Positions 22,391 through 34,010 of a stretch of DNA of 64,000 nucleotides are shown one piece after another. The translations under genes were made by a program, and so were the position numbers. The DNA is from Ulva prolifera (Eukaryota; Chlorophyta; Ulvophyceae; Ulvales; Ulvaceae). Position 1 is the stretch's first letter, and the number at the start of each line of letters is the position of its first letter. Location of the stretch: contig CM041196.1 of NCBI GenBank assembly GCA_023078555.1, forward strand, positions 9,876,985 through 9,940,984, given 5' to 3'. A model generated the notes under the pieces. The model had not been told where the DNA came from, did not search any database, and was given only the letters and a program-made list of their open reading frames with translations.

Positions 22391-25300
22391 TCTTGTTCAC
22401 AACGCTAGCCATGACCCCTCTGACTGCTGCATCAGCCCACCGCGGTGCACCGGCGAAGCATGGCGGAGGGGCTAGGGATATGTCATGCCAGGTTCACACA
22501 TCACGAGGTGCGACGGCAGCCACCACGGGACAGTGGTCACTGTAAGTAGGACCCCCAGGGCCGCACAAATGTGGCCACTGGCATCCACGGCAAGGTTCAT
22601 CACATACCATGGACTCGCCGCACAGCCACATCCACGAAAGCTGGCCACCGTAGCACCCGTGCGACTTTGTTGTGAATACTCGGCAGCAAGCGCGCAGACT
22701 GCCCTGCGCTGGAGCCGCCTGCTCTGCCATGGCTTCAGGCAGCCTCTTCAGTCCTGGCCTGCTGGGTTGGGGTGTCCATGGGGGTGGGCGATCGTCCACG
22801 GTCGACAGTGCACGCATATTGGAGGCGATAAGAAGCAGACAGCGGTGACGGGGCGGGTGCTGGGAGGGCGGGGGTGCAATTGGTTCGGCAAGTGGTTTGG
22901 CACATTCACGGTTGTGACAAACTGGGGGAGCGCTCAACTATGTCCTTTTTGAATGGGCAGCCGTCGTGTTCGATCGATCTCAGGGTTGGGAATCTTCCCA
23001 ACGTGCGTTCGACAAAGGGCGACTCTCCCGAATCGTTTGGCATTTCCTGCCAATCATACGCAACTACTTGGGGGAAGCACGGAAAACATCAGGAACACGC
23101 TACCACATGTTATTGGGCTCAAGTACGGTACTCTCGCATCGCGTGTGCGTGGCCTGGCCATGTGTATTGTCGTTCAGCTGCTGCGGAGGTCGCTGAACAT
23201 GGACGGCCAGCGGGCTTCCGGTCAGCAAGTATTGATTGCTGATACTGTGTATTTAGCTAGAGCTATGTATGCTGATCAATGTCACGTCGGCCCTTTGCGA
23301 TGCCATGTTGTTGCACAAGAAGCAACAGCGTCACTCGCTGATCATGTTCAAGTGCGATGCCATGATAGACACCACAAAATCTGTCAGGATCTATAGGCTC
23401 AGCGTCTGTTGGCTGATCGGGCTGCTTGCCTGCGGCGCGGTGAGAGCAAGCAGCTGCATCTGTCCATGCGATGCAGCCAGGCGACCACATCACGACCTTC
23501 CACGCTTGTGGCAGGGAATCGGCGTCTCAAAGAACAGCGCGCTGCATCTGTTCTATGTCATCCTGGGAACAGGTTGCCCACAGCAGCGGACAGTGCAGAG
23601 TGTTCGTATGGGCCAAAGGCTGAGCACGTATCACAATACAATGGTCACACACGTGTGTGCACAGCTCAGTCAATGCATTCACTTGGATTTGCATGCGACA
23701 GATAGACTCCTTAGCTGCACAATATAATGCCGCTGTTCACTTCTTCATCTACATATTCGCTCGCACACTGCAAGTGCACTAGTGCCTTGAAGTACGAGGT
23801 CAGACTACCTGTGTGTTGGCACCATCACAGGTTGGGATGCCTGGGAAGGCACCATCATAGGTTGGGATGCCTGACGTTTGTGATTTAGTCAGCCTGTGAT
23901 GATCAATTTGCGGGGCAACAGACATCAATCCACTGGACAGGCACCACGAACTGTGCAGGGCTGAGACGTCCACACATCGACACCCCTCACAACGGTCAGG
24001 ATGCTTGCGTGACCCGATGTATACCCTTTGTCCAATCGTACGTGCCTTCGAGTCGACTGCTTGACACCAGTGCATCGGAGTGATGAAGGCACGCCTGAGT
24101 CGTGGCCCCAATGCCTGAACAAAGATGCCAGACACCATTGAATTGCATCCCGGCACATAGTGACTGATCAGCAGCAACTGTGGGGCCCAAGGCGCTCAGA
24201 GGTCGTGCAGTCTTGATCTGCATCACCTCGCCTCCCACGGCAGGACAGACCCCCTGGGGGAAGAGCAGATCAGTGCGGTGGAGCCCCACACAAACTGTTA
24301 TGGCCCTTCACCGGTGGAGCAAGGCACGGACTGTTTCGAGCATGTGATTGCCCCGCTGCTAATCACAGTGGAGCCCATTGATTCCCGGGTGCCTCGACGC
24401 GCACACGCCGGCCTGTGCGCACCACCAGCCGCAGTGCATGCGTGTGGAGCATGCTAGTCAGCAGCTCAGGCCGCGTGCGTCGGCTGGTCAGTCTACAAAC
24501 CAGTCGAGAGTAGCCTCCACGGCATTGCAACGGACCACATATCAGCCTATCAACCCGTGGCAAGAGGATGCCGAAGGTCCCGTAGCACCAGTGTTGGGGT
24601 TGACCCGCGTACCGTATACTGCAGTCATGGCATCCACTGTGTCCACTGATCGACTGAGCTGGCTCTTGACAGCGCTGCAACATGCCTCGGCTCCCATGTC
24701 GAGTGCACGCCGCGAGGCGACCGCAGCACCGGGAACCCCCGCTCTTGCAAGATCTCACACCGGGTATCCAAAAGCTGATCTGACAAGCAAGCCTGCCCAC
24801 AGGTGGCTCCGATATCCAGGAGAGGAGGCATGCAGCAGACACACCGCGGGCCACCGCCGCCACCGCCGCCACTGCTGACGCACAGGCTGCCCCAACAGCG
24901 CCTGCAGCGAGTATCCTCGCATGCGCCACACCCTCCCAGGCAGGGCAGCCCCGACAGTGCAGCATCCACGGAAGCATCTGCGGAGGCCGAGCTGCGGCGA
25001 GTGCGCAGCCACCGGCGCATGCTCACCGGCGCATGCTCACCGTGCTGTGCGGGGTAGCCCTCTGCCAGTGGACTGGACCTCTCGAGCAGCCTAGTCAGGA
25101 CCGCCGTCACTCTCAGTCGGGAGCCGCCGAGTGGCTCCCGCCGATGCGAATGCCGCTTGCGTGTGGCCCGCCTTCCAGTCACACGTGGACGGGCTAGCCT
25201 CCTATTTGTAAAGCGGCAAGATTATAAAAATCCGTAACACAAATCAATAATGCTTGCTTCCAGGGGGGGCGGCGCGGCGTGCGCACGCACCAGCGCGGCG

Positions 25301-26077
25301 CTGACCGCCTCGTGCGGGCGGCAGTGGACGTACGGGCTGCCGAGGCCCTGCAGGGTCTGCCTGGTGGCGCGCCCGTCGGCATCACACGGCGCGCCTACCA
25401 GACACTGCTAGACACTCGCGCCGCGCAAGAGCTGCTGCACGGGTCCCCGGCGATAGCAGGCGCGAGAGCGCTCCGCGCACACGTGCGCACTCGTCAGCGG
25501 CTCCCTGCTCACGCTCGTATGTGTCGCGCGCGTGCGCCCCCCCACCCACACATCTTGCACACGTGCACGGCGCACAGGGCGCGCGAGGCTTCCCGGAGCC
25601 CTGCACTGGCTCCAGCTCCTTCCACGCTGGCGCCACTGCGGATTCCCAGCCGAGAAGTCAGCAGCCTGCAGCCACGTGGCGGTGCGCTGAGCGCTAGCTC
25701 TTGGGGGACGTGCTGCAGCGGCTCCGCGACGAGCAGATCCGCGGCAAGCATGAGCATGGACCGCGGCGCGCTCTCGTTGTCGTGAGAAGTTGCTGTGTAG
25801 TCCAGTGCACTGTATGCATGGCATGCATGTGCATGCAAGGTTGGATTAGGTCTGTGCAGATGGTCATGGCAGTTGGGTATTTGATTGCATATAGGTAGAC
25901 TGTAGCAGGTGAACACTATCGTGTTCACTGAGCTCCCGCTGTCATGACAGGTGTGATATCCATTATAATTGATATCCTGACTGGTCACTCCCCACACTGT
26001 AATCGTGTTCACTGAGCTCCCGCTGTCATGACCCTCGTGCCGGCCCTGATGTTGCAGCCCGAGATCACGCATGTGCT
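22391..26077. other. Unassigned 3.7-kb stretch with competing short ORFs
   Basis: Both strands show many 70-200-codon open segments in overlapping frames and none is clearly favoured. Nothing matches the copia or gypsy proteins of this window. Internal repeats are a 26-bp unit duplicated at about 23818-23873 and a 31-bp repeat at 25918/26002. Confidence 0.5.
25918..26032. repeat. 31-bp direct repeat pair
   Basis: ATCGTGTTCACTGAGCTCCC followed by GCTGTCATGAC occurs at 25918-25948 and again at 26002-26032, 84 bp apart. On the minus strand both copies fall in one open frame and would encode GHDSGSSVNTI and CHDSGSSVNTI. Confidence 0.85.
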
Positions 26078-26372
26078 CTAGCAGGCACACTCGCGATCCT
26101 TGCGACCCAGTGCTGCGCGTGCCGCACGCCGCGATCTCCATCGCAGAGGCCATGGAAACCGGCAGGCTGCACTGTACCTCTTGCGCCCCTGCGCACATCG
26201 TCCCGCCATGGCGGGAGTGCGCGTCCGAAATGAGCTCGTGGCCGGTGCGCCTGCGGGGGGTCCTTGGCACAGTATAGCTGGAGCCTGGCTGAGATGCCGT
26301 CGAAGGGCAGCCCACGGGACGTGTACTGTGCAGCTCTCGCGTTGTTCCGGAGCGACCACGAAACGCCCGAGT

Positions 26373-26377
26373 GTCTT
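26373..26377 (+). repeat. Target-site duplication of solo LTR F, left copy (GTCTT)
   Basis: GTCTT at 26373-26377 recurs at 27375-27379, directly flanking the LTR. Confidence 0.9.
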
Positions 26378-27374
26378 TGTCGTGAGATGGCACCTCACGC
26401 TGGCGCAGGCATGTGGTCACAATGCATGAAACCCATGCATTGAGTCATGATGTACAGTCCTACACAGGTGCCTGTCATGACACATGCCATGGCACACTTG
26501 TATATATTAAGATCCTCGTGCTTACGAAGATCACCAAGTCAGAATCCAACAAGATACATACACGTGGCGCTTGCGCCGCACACACTTGTATGGTCACACA
26601 CTCTATTGCATTTCACAAGGTCAGCTTATAAAAGGTCGTGCACCTAATCACGCACGCCAACACAAGTGACCTCAGCTTATGAGGCCGCCTGTGCGACAAG
26701 TCACAACCATCCGCCAGATCGGGCAGTCGCACGCGTCGCGGAGACGCGGTGCGCTTGCGCGCCGCCATACTCAGCTGTGCACGACAAAATGTACACAGGC
26801 ACGGACAGCTCAGTCCCGGCGCCCCTCTAGTTACACACTGTGGCGGCTATGTCAAGATGCTGCACATTATCGCGCACAATCTCGGGATGAGATCCAGCTT
26901 TCAGCGTGTCGATCTCTGGCTCGCACCATGCCACGCCCGCCCATGGGGCAGCATCGTGCGCAGCCTCCCTCAGAGATTCTCATGCACCACGCACTGCGCA
27001 CAGAACGCTGTCAAACACTCACGCATTTCAGCGTGTCACCACAAGTCACTGGGGATCCCTCACTTATTGGGGATTCCATCAGATGACTGCGTAGGGTGCG
27101 CAGCATCTTGGCGAGGCCAGCCATAGCAGGGGGTAGTCCTGGGCGCATCACAAGCAGTATTTATACTGCGCGCTTGCTGGGTCCGACACAGTTCGCACTG
27201 GTTCGGATGGGGCGCTTCTATTGAGCATTTCTTCCATCTTGTCCTGCGTACACGCATCCAATCTTTGTTTATTGTCGTCGCATAGGTCCTCGTGCCAGGC
27301 CGTAAGCCCACGCTTCCACTGTCAATCTTTCCAAGGTACTCCGCTCAGAGACCAGGGACCTCGCGTCCTAGACA
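26378..27374 (+). repeat. Solo LTR F (gypsy family)
   Basis: 997 bp, starts TGTCGTGAGATGG and ends CTAGACA, with a perfect 5-bp target duplication (GTCTT). The 5' end has the CGTGAG/CTCACG inverted repeat typical of these LTRs. The promoter module is present: GGCGAGGCCAGC, CAGGGGG, CCTGGGCGC, palindromic TATA GCAGTATTTATACTGC at 27154-27169, GCGCTTGCTGG. No internal element sequence remains, so it arose by LTR-LTR recombination. A second, truncated copy is at 50524-51227 on the minus strand. Confidence 0.93.
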
Positions 27375-27968
27375 GTCTTGTTGACATCCTCACACCGGAG
27401 ACAAGCAGCGACAGCGCACATGTGCGAATCTGAAGCCGACCAAAACTCATCAAAGCAGTGCCTTTCAGCCCGACTGCTGCAGAAACATGGGTCCCCACGC
27501 TTGATTCCACGATTGAGTCGTCTCGTTGCGGGAATCAATGCACTGGTCGCGAAACAGTGTGACGACATGCTGTCATCCATATGAATGATCCACATCAAGG
27601 GCGGCAGATCTGCAGAAATATTGTTAACACGGCTGGCTGTCCACCTCGCTGCACATAGCTGCATCTCGTTGCCCATGTCTTGACACAATACCCACCAAAA
27701 CAAAGAGGTCCAAGTCGATCATCGCTCATCGTTGCAGAGCAAAAATATGCCTGTCCAACAAAATGGTGGTCATGAGCAGTGCGCGTGCAACAGGCGCACC
27801 TACGATGACTGAGAAGGGTCCTACAGTACATGCACAGTGTTGAGAGAAGTGTTTAACCTATTGATGAGCGCCCACAGTGGACATGCTGACTCGCGCTGAC
27901 TCGCTACCATGCAACAACAGTGTGGTAGTGGTCGTGACTGTGGGATATTGATCTGCATATAGTGTAGC
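27375..27968. other. Spacer between solo LTR F and gypsy B
   Basis: The left part is the interrupted minus-strand frame described at 26078-27703. The right end carries GTAGC (27964-27968), the target duplication of gypsy B. Nothing else was recognised. Confidence 0.6.
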
Positions 27969-28831
27969 TGTTGTGAGACGAACATCTCACACTGGCGCTC
28001 AGAAAATATCAGCCAAAAACATGTGTTGTCACTCGCTGACTCGGATGCATGCATGCTCGCTGACGCGACCCTTGCATGTCCAAGTACAACCCACAATATA
28101 CACTCCAAATGCGTGTCAGACAAATACATGAAGTTCGGGCAACACCGTTTATCACAACACGTTTGGTCGCAACTCAAACACTGCACCTGGCTCAGAGCAT
28201 TCTGGGCAACCTTGAACGCTGCGACATGAACAGTCACGCGCTTGACGCGTCTACAGCCAGCATCAGCGGCGCACACCGCGTCCATCAACACAATAATCAC
28301 GGACGATGACACCTATCTGTCCTCCTACCGAGATGCTGCACAACCAGCACTCGCACCGAGCCATCAGCGCCCCACGCGCCTGCAACCATGCCACGCCACA
28401 GCGGGGTTAGGGTGCATCCTACATGGGCGCATGCATACACCGCTGCTCACACATCCAGCGCGGGCACTCCGTAATATCAACGCAACGCCTGCTCTGATGA
28501 ATATCAACCACAACATGCAGATTTCCCTCGCATATTCGGCATCTCTGGTGGGTGCTCGCGATTGCGCGGCATCTCGGCGAGGCCAGCCAAGCAGGGGGTC
28601 GTCCTGGGCGCGTCACGGGTATTTATACCTGCGCTTGCTGGTTCTGGACACACATTTCTTCCGTCCAGATGGGGTGCCATCTATTTCTGCATACTGCTTA
28701 CACGCTGTCGTAGCATATTGCCTATTCCCCGCTTGTTCCACTGTCGGCAAAGGTCTACGTACCGCGACGAAAGCCCATCACTGCGCTACATCCGGAGGTA
28801 ACAAGCCCCCACGGAGCCCCGCTCCTAGACA
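27969..28831 (+). repeat. Gypsy B 5' LTR
   Basis: 863 bp, TGTTGTGAG...CTAGACA. The terminal inverted repeat is TGTGAGA-CGAACA-TCTCACA. Palindromic TATA box GGTATTTATACC at 28618-28629 lies within the same promoter module as LTR A and F. The sequence after the LTR starts GGTGCGAATTGCTAA, unlike the GGTATCG of gypsy A and C, so the primer tRNA may differ. Confidence 0.95.
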
Positions 28832-28902
28832 GGTGCGAATTGCTAAAATTCTCCTGACCTGAACATACGAATTTATGCAGATAGAACAGCGCTGGCGCCA
28901 CC

Positions 28903-31182
28903 ATGGTCGAACCAGACATCCCGGTTGCACCCGAATGGGGCGCGGTGAACCAATCCTTGTGTGATCCCAGGGATTCGAACATGTCTGTAGACCACGCCCA
29001 GGCACAGATTCCTGGCATCAGTATGCAGTCGCATGATAGTGTTGATAAGATTAGGCGCGCTGTAGCTGGCATGCGTTGGCTAGGCCATGTTCTCGCGGAT
29101 GCCAGCCGCGGTACACGTGCGGTCGCGTCCACAGCATTTAAGGACGCGCGCCAGGTTCTTCTTCAGACCGAACTTCCAGAGGCGGAACTCCCATTCCGTC
29201 CTCTGGAACCCAAGTCCAATGCACCTGAGCTGACGGCAGCTATTGCGTTGCCTGAGGGTGGACGTTGTGAAGTTGAGTGGGGCCCTAACCCCGGCGTGAC
29301 CCGTGATCTCTTGTGCCCCACGAACATGGCTGTCATGTGCTGGTTGGGCCCCCGATTCGCAGCCCCGATGCTCGATCTGGCCTTTGCTTTTGCTACTGAT
29401 TACACCTCGTTTATGCCGGCATGGCTGATGTGCCCGGCGACGGCGGACGCGCTCATGCATATGAGCGTTCAGACTCGCGCTGCGAAGCTGAAATCTTCAC
29501 CAGCCATCACCAGCCCAGGTGCAGCCGTCGTGCACTTGGCTGATGCAGCGGACACTGTGCTGCTCCAAGTCATTCATGCCGTTTTCTTTGCGTTCAAATC
29601 TAGAGGATTTGGTTTCAACAGCATCAAGAGAGACGCCCAGATCGTCCATGTGGCCGAGTTCGTGAATTCGGAGGCTACTCAATATCGGGACTGTACCACG
29701 CCAGCTACAACACAGGTACAATCTGTCCTCCCCACGACGTCCTCCTTCCCCGACGTAGAGCCTAATTTTGAGGATGACAAATCTCCTATGTGGTTTAAAA
29801 CAGCAGAGTACACATTTGACAACATCTAAATGCCCACAGGGGCTGCCTTGCGTGGCGACCAATCGGCGGAGTTGCGTTGGCACAAATACCAGAGTGACGC
29901 ATTGTATGCACGTGCATCTTGCATGCGTCTTTCTGAGCGACAGATCATCCAGCATATCATGTCGCGCTCATGTAAACAGTCTGATCAGCACTTCGCTGTG
30001 GCACAAGAGACAGCTCTGCGTCCAAATTGCACTCTTCGCCAATGGTTGGAATGCATCCGTGATTTTCATTTCACCAATGGCCAGTTCCGTCACAATGTTG
30101 AATGCGCATGGCAAAATTACAACATGACAGAAGCTTGCGACTTCAATGAGATCATACATCACATCAAATCTTATTATCATCTGATTTTCCTCGATTATGC
30201 ACACATGCCAGGAAAGCAGACGCGTCTTGAGTTTGCATGCATTTTGTTCACGAAGCTGCAACATATCATGTCACCCTGGTGCCAATCGCAGGTCACATCC
30301 ACACTTGTCATGTTCATGCCCTTGTCACAGCTGTTGGATAAATTCCAAAATGAATTGACACCGGCCATGCTTGAGAACACAGAGAAAGCTGATTCAGTCG
30401 CAATGAATTTCGTGTCATGGGCGATCAAGCAGCTACTTCAGGTTCGCGAGTCTGCCAACACTCTCAGAAGATTTTCAGCAGATACATCTGAAAGTCGGTT
30501 CGACTATGCCATGTTATATAACAAACGCAAAAACATGACTGACAAACCCGCACAGCAGGCCGCTGCAGCGAACATTCCACGACCCCCTCATAAAGGCCGA
30601 CATATGCAGACTCAACAGGACGCTCAACCAGTGGGACATATCCCGTTTCTCAAAGAACTGTGCAACACTAATAGCGAAACCGACCTCCGCCGGTTTTGGC
30701 AGGAGCTGCAACGTTTTCCTGGTGTCAAACTCACACCGGCGTTCATAGCAGCAGTGGAGAAAGAGTTCGCCGGCGGGCCCACCTCGCTCTGCGGCGCCCT
30801 CTCCCACGCAACAGACCCCCTCCCGGGCACATGGACAGCCAATACCCTTGGCACGGTTCAGCTGTTGTGCAAGGTATACTTCATGTTCAAGTATAAACAG
30901 TGTGGCATGTGTCCCCCCAACCGCAGCAACCCGCAACAGGCAATGCACAAGTTGGGCGATTGCCCATGCTTCACCAACCTTGTGCCGCCAGCAGCTAAGG
31001 CAGCGTTCTTCGCGGACCCGTCCAACAGGGACAGGACGCTCACCCCGCTGCCAACCGGGTACCAGCTTCCACCACCAGCAGCCGATCAGCGGCATGACAG
31101 AGGCAAACGCAATCGGTATGACCCTAGCAACCGTAAGGGTAACCCCAAGCGGACACGGCACGACGCACCACATATACGCTGA
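28903..31182 (+). pseudogene. gag: Gypsy B gag (first part of a gag-pol frame)
   Basis: ATG at 28903 (context CACCATGG) opens a frame shared with pol. The N-terminal domain of about 300 residues is followed by TAA at 29827-29829 where gypsy A has AAA. The second domain starts MPTGAALRGDQSAELRWHKY. A non-canonical zinc knuckle near 30900-30970 reads CGMC, 11 residues, H, 4 residues, C. The basic tail (RGKRNRYDPSNRKGNPKRTR) precedes a TGA at 31180-31182 where gypsy A has TGG. So the ancestral protein was a single gag-pol polyprotein, and two point mutations split it here. Gag would assemble the particle and bind RNA. Confidence 0.9.
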
Positions 31183-34010
31183 GAAACAGGCAAGCCGCCC
31201 TCCGCAGGCCCTCAATGGGCGGTAGAGCCACACATATTGGCTGCACGATTGTCCCCTGTTTCAGCACAACGCTTTGATTCACACCTAAAATCCCAACAAG
31301 GAACTTTATTTGATGTTCACAAGCTATCTAGCAATATTGTGGTCACGCTGCCTTACACTGACGAAGCACAGGTTGCGTTGAGACACATACACACAATTGA
31401 TATGAACAAACATACCATGACGATTGTTGTTCCTGCGCGAATCTTTGAGTCATCGGCATTTCTGCCATTCCTACGCCAACATTCACACACCACTGTGGAT
31501 GAAGCATGTCATATTCTTGAATATACAGCTGGCTCAGCTGTCCCTGGAAAGCAAAAGTACCATATCTGCACTTTTATCACGAATCAGCGTGCATCCATCC
31601 ACTCTGACAAAAAAGCTGCCGTATCGGTCACACATGCAGATTTTATGGATCTGCTGTGCACAATGCCCACGTCTATCCACGGCCATTTCACAAAGGCACT
31701 GGTTGATACCGCGGCCAACCATAGCATGATCACGCGCACCTTCTTGAACCGACATGACATTGCTTACACACCACAACACAGCGTCACTATTGGAATTTCC
31801 GCCACCGAGGCATCATGTCTTGGCACGGTCACCCTTGACACACGAGTCGGCAGAAACATCATATCCGTCACGTACACAGTGGTGGATTCGCTACCATGTG
31901 CAGCTGCAGACTTTCAATCTAATGAAGCTCTATTTGCATTGGATGTGATATCTGCTGTAGACATGCATATCAAATTCAAACATCCCCACATACTGATCAC
32001 GATTCCCCCTCCGAAGCCGAAGCGTGGCAAGAAGGGCAGGATATGGTTGCATGCAATACACAAAAGCACAAATAAGTTCACTACTGAAACTAGCACGATG
32101 GATGATTTTTTTACATCTGCCCGTGAACTCAAAGCCATGACTAGCTCTAAGCGCGCTACGAAATATTCCGTGTATGTCGCACACATCAAACCAACCATCG
32201 AGTCTATACGTACCAGTTGTGCTAGTGCGCGCAGGAAAGGATACTTGTCGCAACAAGTGGCTCCAGCGTACCAGCCACAAGCACCTGACACGATACCAAA
32301 ACAAATACAAGCCATCATTGACGAACATTCCCACGAAGGCGGCACGCTGGGGCCGGCACCGCCGAATACATCAGCATCTGGTTTTGAAATGGACATTGAC
32401 TTGTTGCCGGGCACTCGCCCTAAGGCTGCCAGGCAATATAGGTTGACACCTATCGAACAACTAGAACTCAAGAAACAATTGCAGCATTTGATTGACAAGG
32501 GGTGGGTACAGCCATCCATCTCCCCGTGGGCGTCTTGCGTCCTTTTTGCACCAAAACCGGGTGGCAAGCTTAGACTATGCATAGACTATCGATACTTGAA
32601 CGAGAACACCATCAAAAACACATACCCACTGCCACGCATTGACACGTTGCTTGACAAACTCAGGGGTCACAAGTTCTTTTCTGCGCTTGATTTACAGTCC
32701 GGATACCACCAAATCAAATTGTCCGAATCAGCAGGCCCCAAAACAGCATTTCGCACCCCGGATGGTCTTTATCAATGGACTGTCATGCCATTTGGACTTT
32801 CCAATGCACCATCAGTATTCCAACAAGCTGTCCACGTTGTCTTGAAAGGTCTTATAGGAAAAATATGCTTAGCTTACCTTGACGACATTATAGTGCTAGC
32901 ACCGTCCGAGAAAGATCACGCGAAAAATCTAGATGTTGTTTTGACGCGACTCTCTGAACACGGGTTCTTCTGCAACACCACCAAGTGTCAATTTGCATTG
33001 CAAGAGATCAAGTATCTGGGTCATGTAGTCACGGCCGACACGGCCAAGCCGGACCCCTATAAAGTCTCGGTCTTGAAGGATTGGCCCTTGGAAGACTTGC
33101 AAAAAAGTCACCAAACAATATCAGATCAGTTCTTGGGTTAGCAGGGTACTTTCGACGATTCATTCCAAAGTTTCCCACCCTGGCGGGCCCGCTGCTCCAA
33201 CGCATATGTGCTAAGGAGCAACATCCATGGACAGTGCATCACACACAATCCTTCGAAAACATTAAACACGCGTTGATAAATGCCACAATCATGCGTCACC
33301 CCGATCCCAACCGGCCGTTCCACATGTACACTGATGCGTCCGACTACGCGTACGGAGCGGTGCTCACGCAAGCATATGAGGGTAAATTGGCTCCGATTGC
33401 CTGGGTGGGTCGCAAGCTCAACAAGTCGGAAGAGAATTATTACACCCTCGAGAAAGAACTCGGGGCCATGGTGTTCGCATACCGCCAATGGCGGTGTTAC
33501 TTAGAAAACAATCAAACTGTGTTCATACATTCAGACCATAACCCTCTGCGGTTTTTGCAAACACAGAAAAAGCTGACAGGCAAACGTGCCCGATGGCTTG
33601 AATCTCTTTCCCGTATTGACTGGAAAATAACATACATACCCGGAGAAAAAAATGTGGTTGCTGACGCAGTCAGTAGAGCTACACATTTGCCCAATACACA
33701 AGTGACCCTTCATGATGGCATGACATTGTGCGCGGAACATCCCCAGCAACCATATCGGGCACTTGCGCTTACCAATCTTCTAGTGCGCAGGCCACTTACA
33801 CCCACGGATTTTCCACCCCTGCCAACATCGTCGGAATCATCAAGTGGGACATCCCGGGCGACCCACCGCCAGACTTCCCAACAGGCCTGTCAGTCAACCG
33901 GCACAATGGGCAGCATGCCTTTACATATGGTGGGTCAACCCGCACGGCCAACTCCCGCCGCCAGCGCCGACAACATCCTCCCGGCAATCTTCACATCGGG
34001 CAGGCGCTGA
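31183..34010 (+). pseudogene. pol: Gypsy B protease, reverse transcriptase, RNase H
   Basis: The frame continues from gag. Protease: ALVDTAANHSMIT, Asp codon at 31705, with DTAA in place of DTGA. Reverse transcriptase: [38 protein letters not shown] and active-site YLDD at 32875-32886. A 2-base insertion near 33105 in an A run shifts the frame. RNase H follows in the new frame with YTDASDYAYGAVLTQ (Asp codon 33333), LEKELGAMVFAY and SDHNPLRFLQ. The frame ends in TGA at 34008-34010 inside the proline-rich linker. Confidence 0.95.

Larger units (their letters stand above)
26078..27703 (-). pseudogene. Minus-strand reading frame split by solo LTR F, unknown protein
   Basis: From 27703 down to 27375 a frame is open (includes PPLMWIIHMDDSMSSHCFAT and ERHCFDEFWSASDSHMCAVA; first in-frame ATG at 27676). 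It enters the target duplication as AAC AAG AC. After removing the LTR and one copy of the duplication, the next base restores ACA and the frame continues (LGRFVVAPEQRESCTVHVPW) to a TAG at 26078-26080. That is 208 codons in total. The joint preserves frame exactly, which supports, but does not prove, insertion into an exon. An overlapping frame (25509-26420) is also open, so the true coding frame is uncertain. No family was recognised. Confidence 0.4.

Noticed and set aside
24363-25182. Minus-strand ORFs of 185-204 codons
   Set aside because: They overlap one another in different frames, have GC-biased composition, and show no recognisable motif.
26679-27126. Several 60-135-codon ORFs inside solo LTR F, repeated at 50530-50938 minus strand
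   Set aside because: They lie inside LTR sequence defined by ends and target duplication, in competing frames, with no shared protein signal beyond DNA homology.
28242-28862. 206-codon ORF at the gypsy B 5' LTR, with a near copy at 38168-38779
   Set aside because: It is LTR DNA repeated in both LTRs, and part of it overlaps the promoter module; it is not a separate gene.
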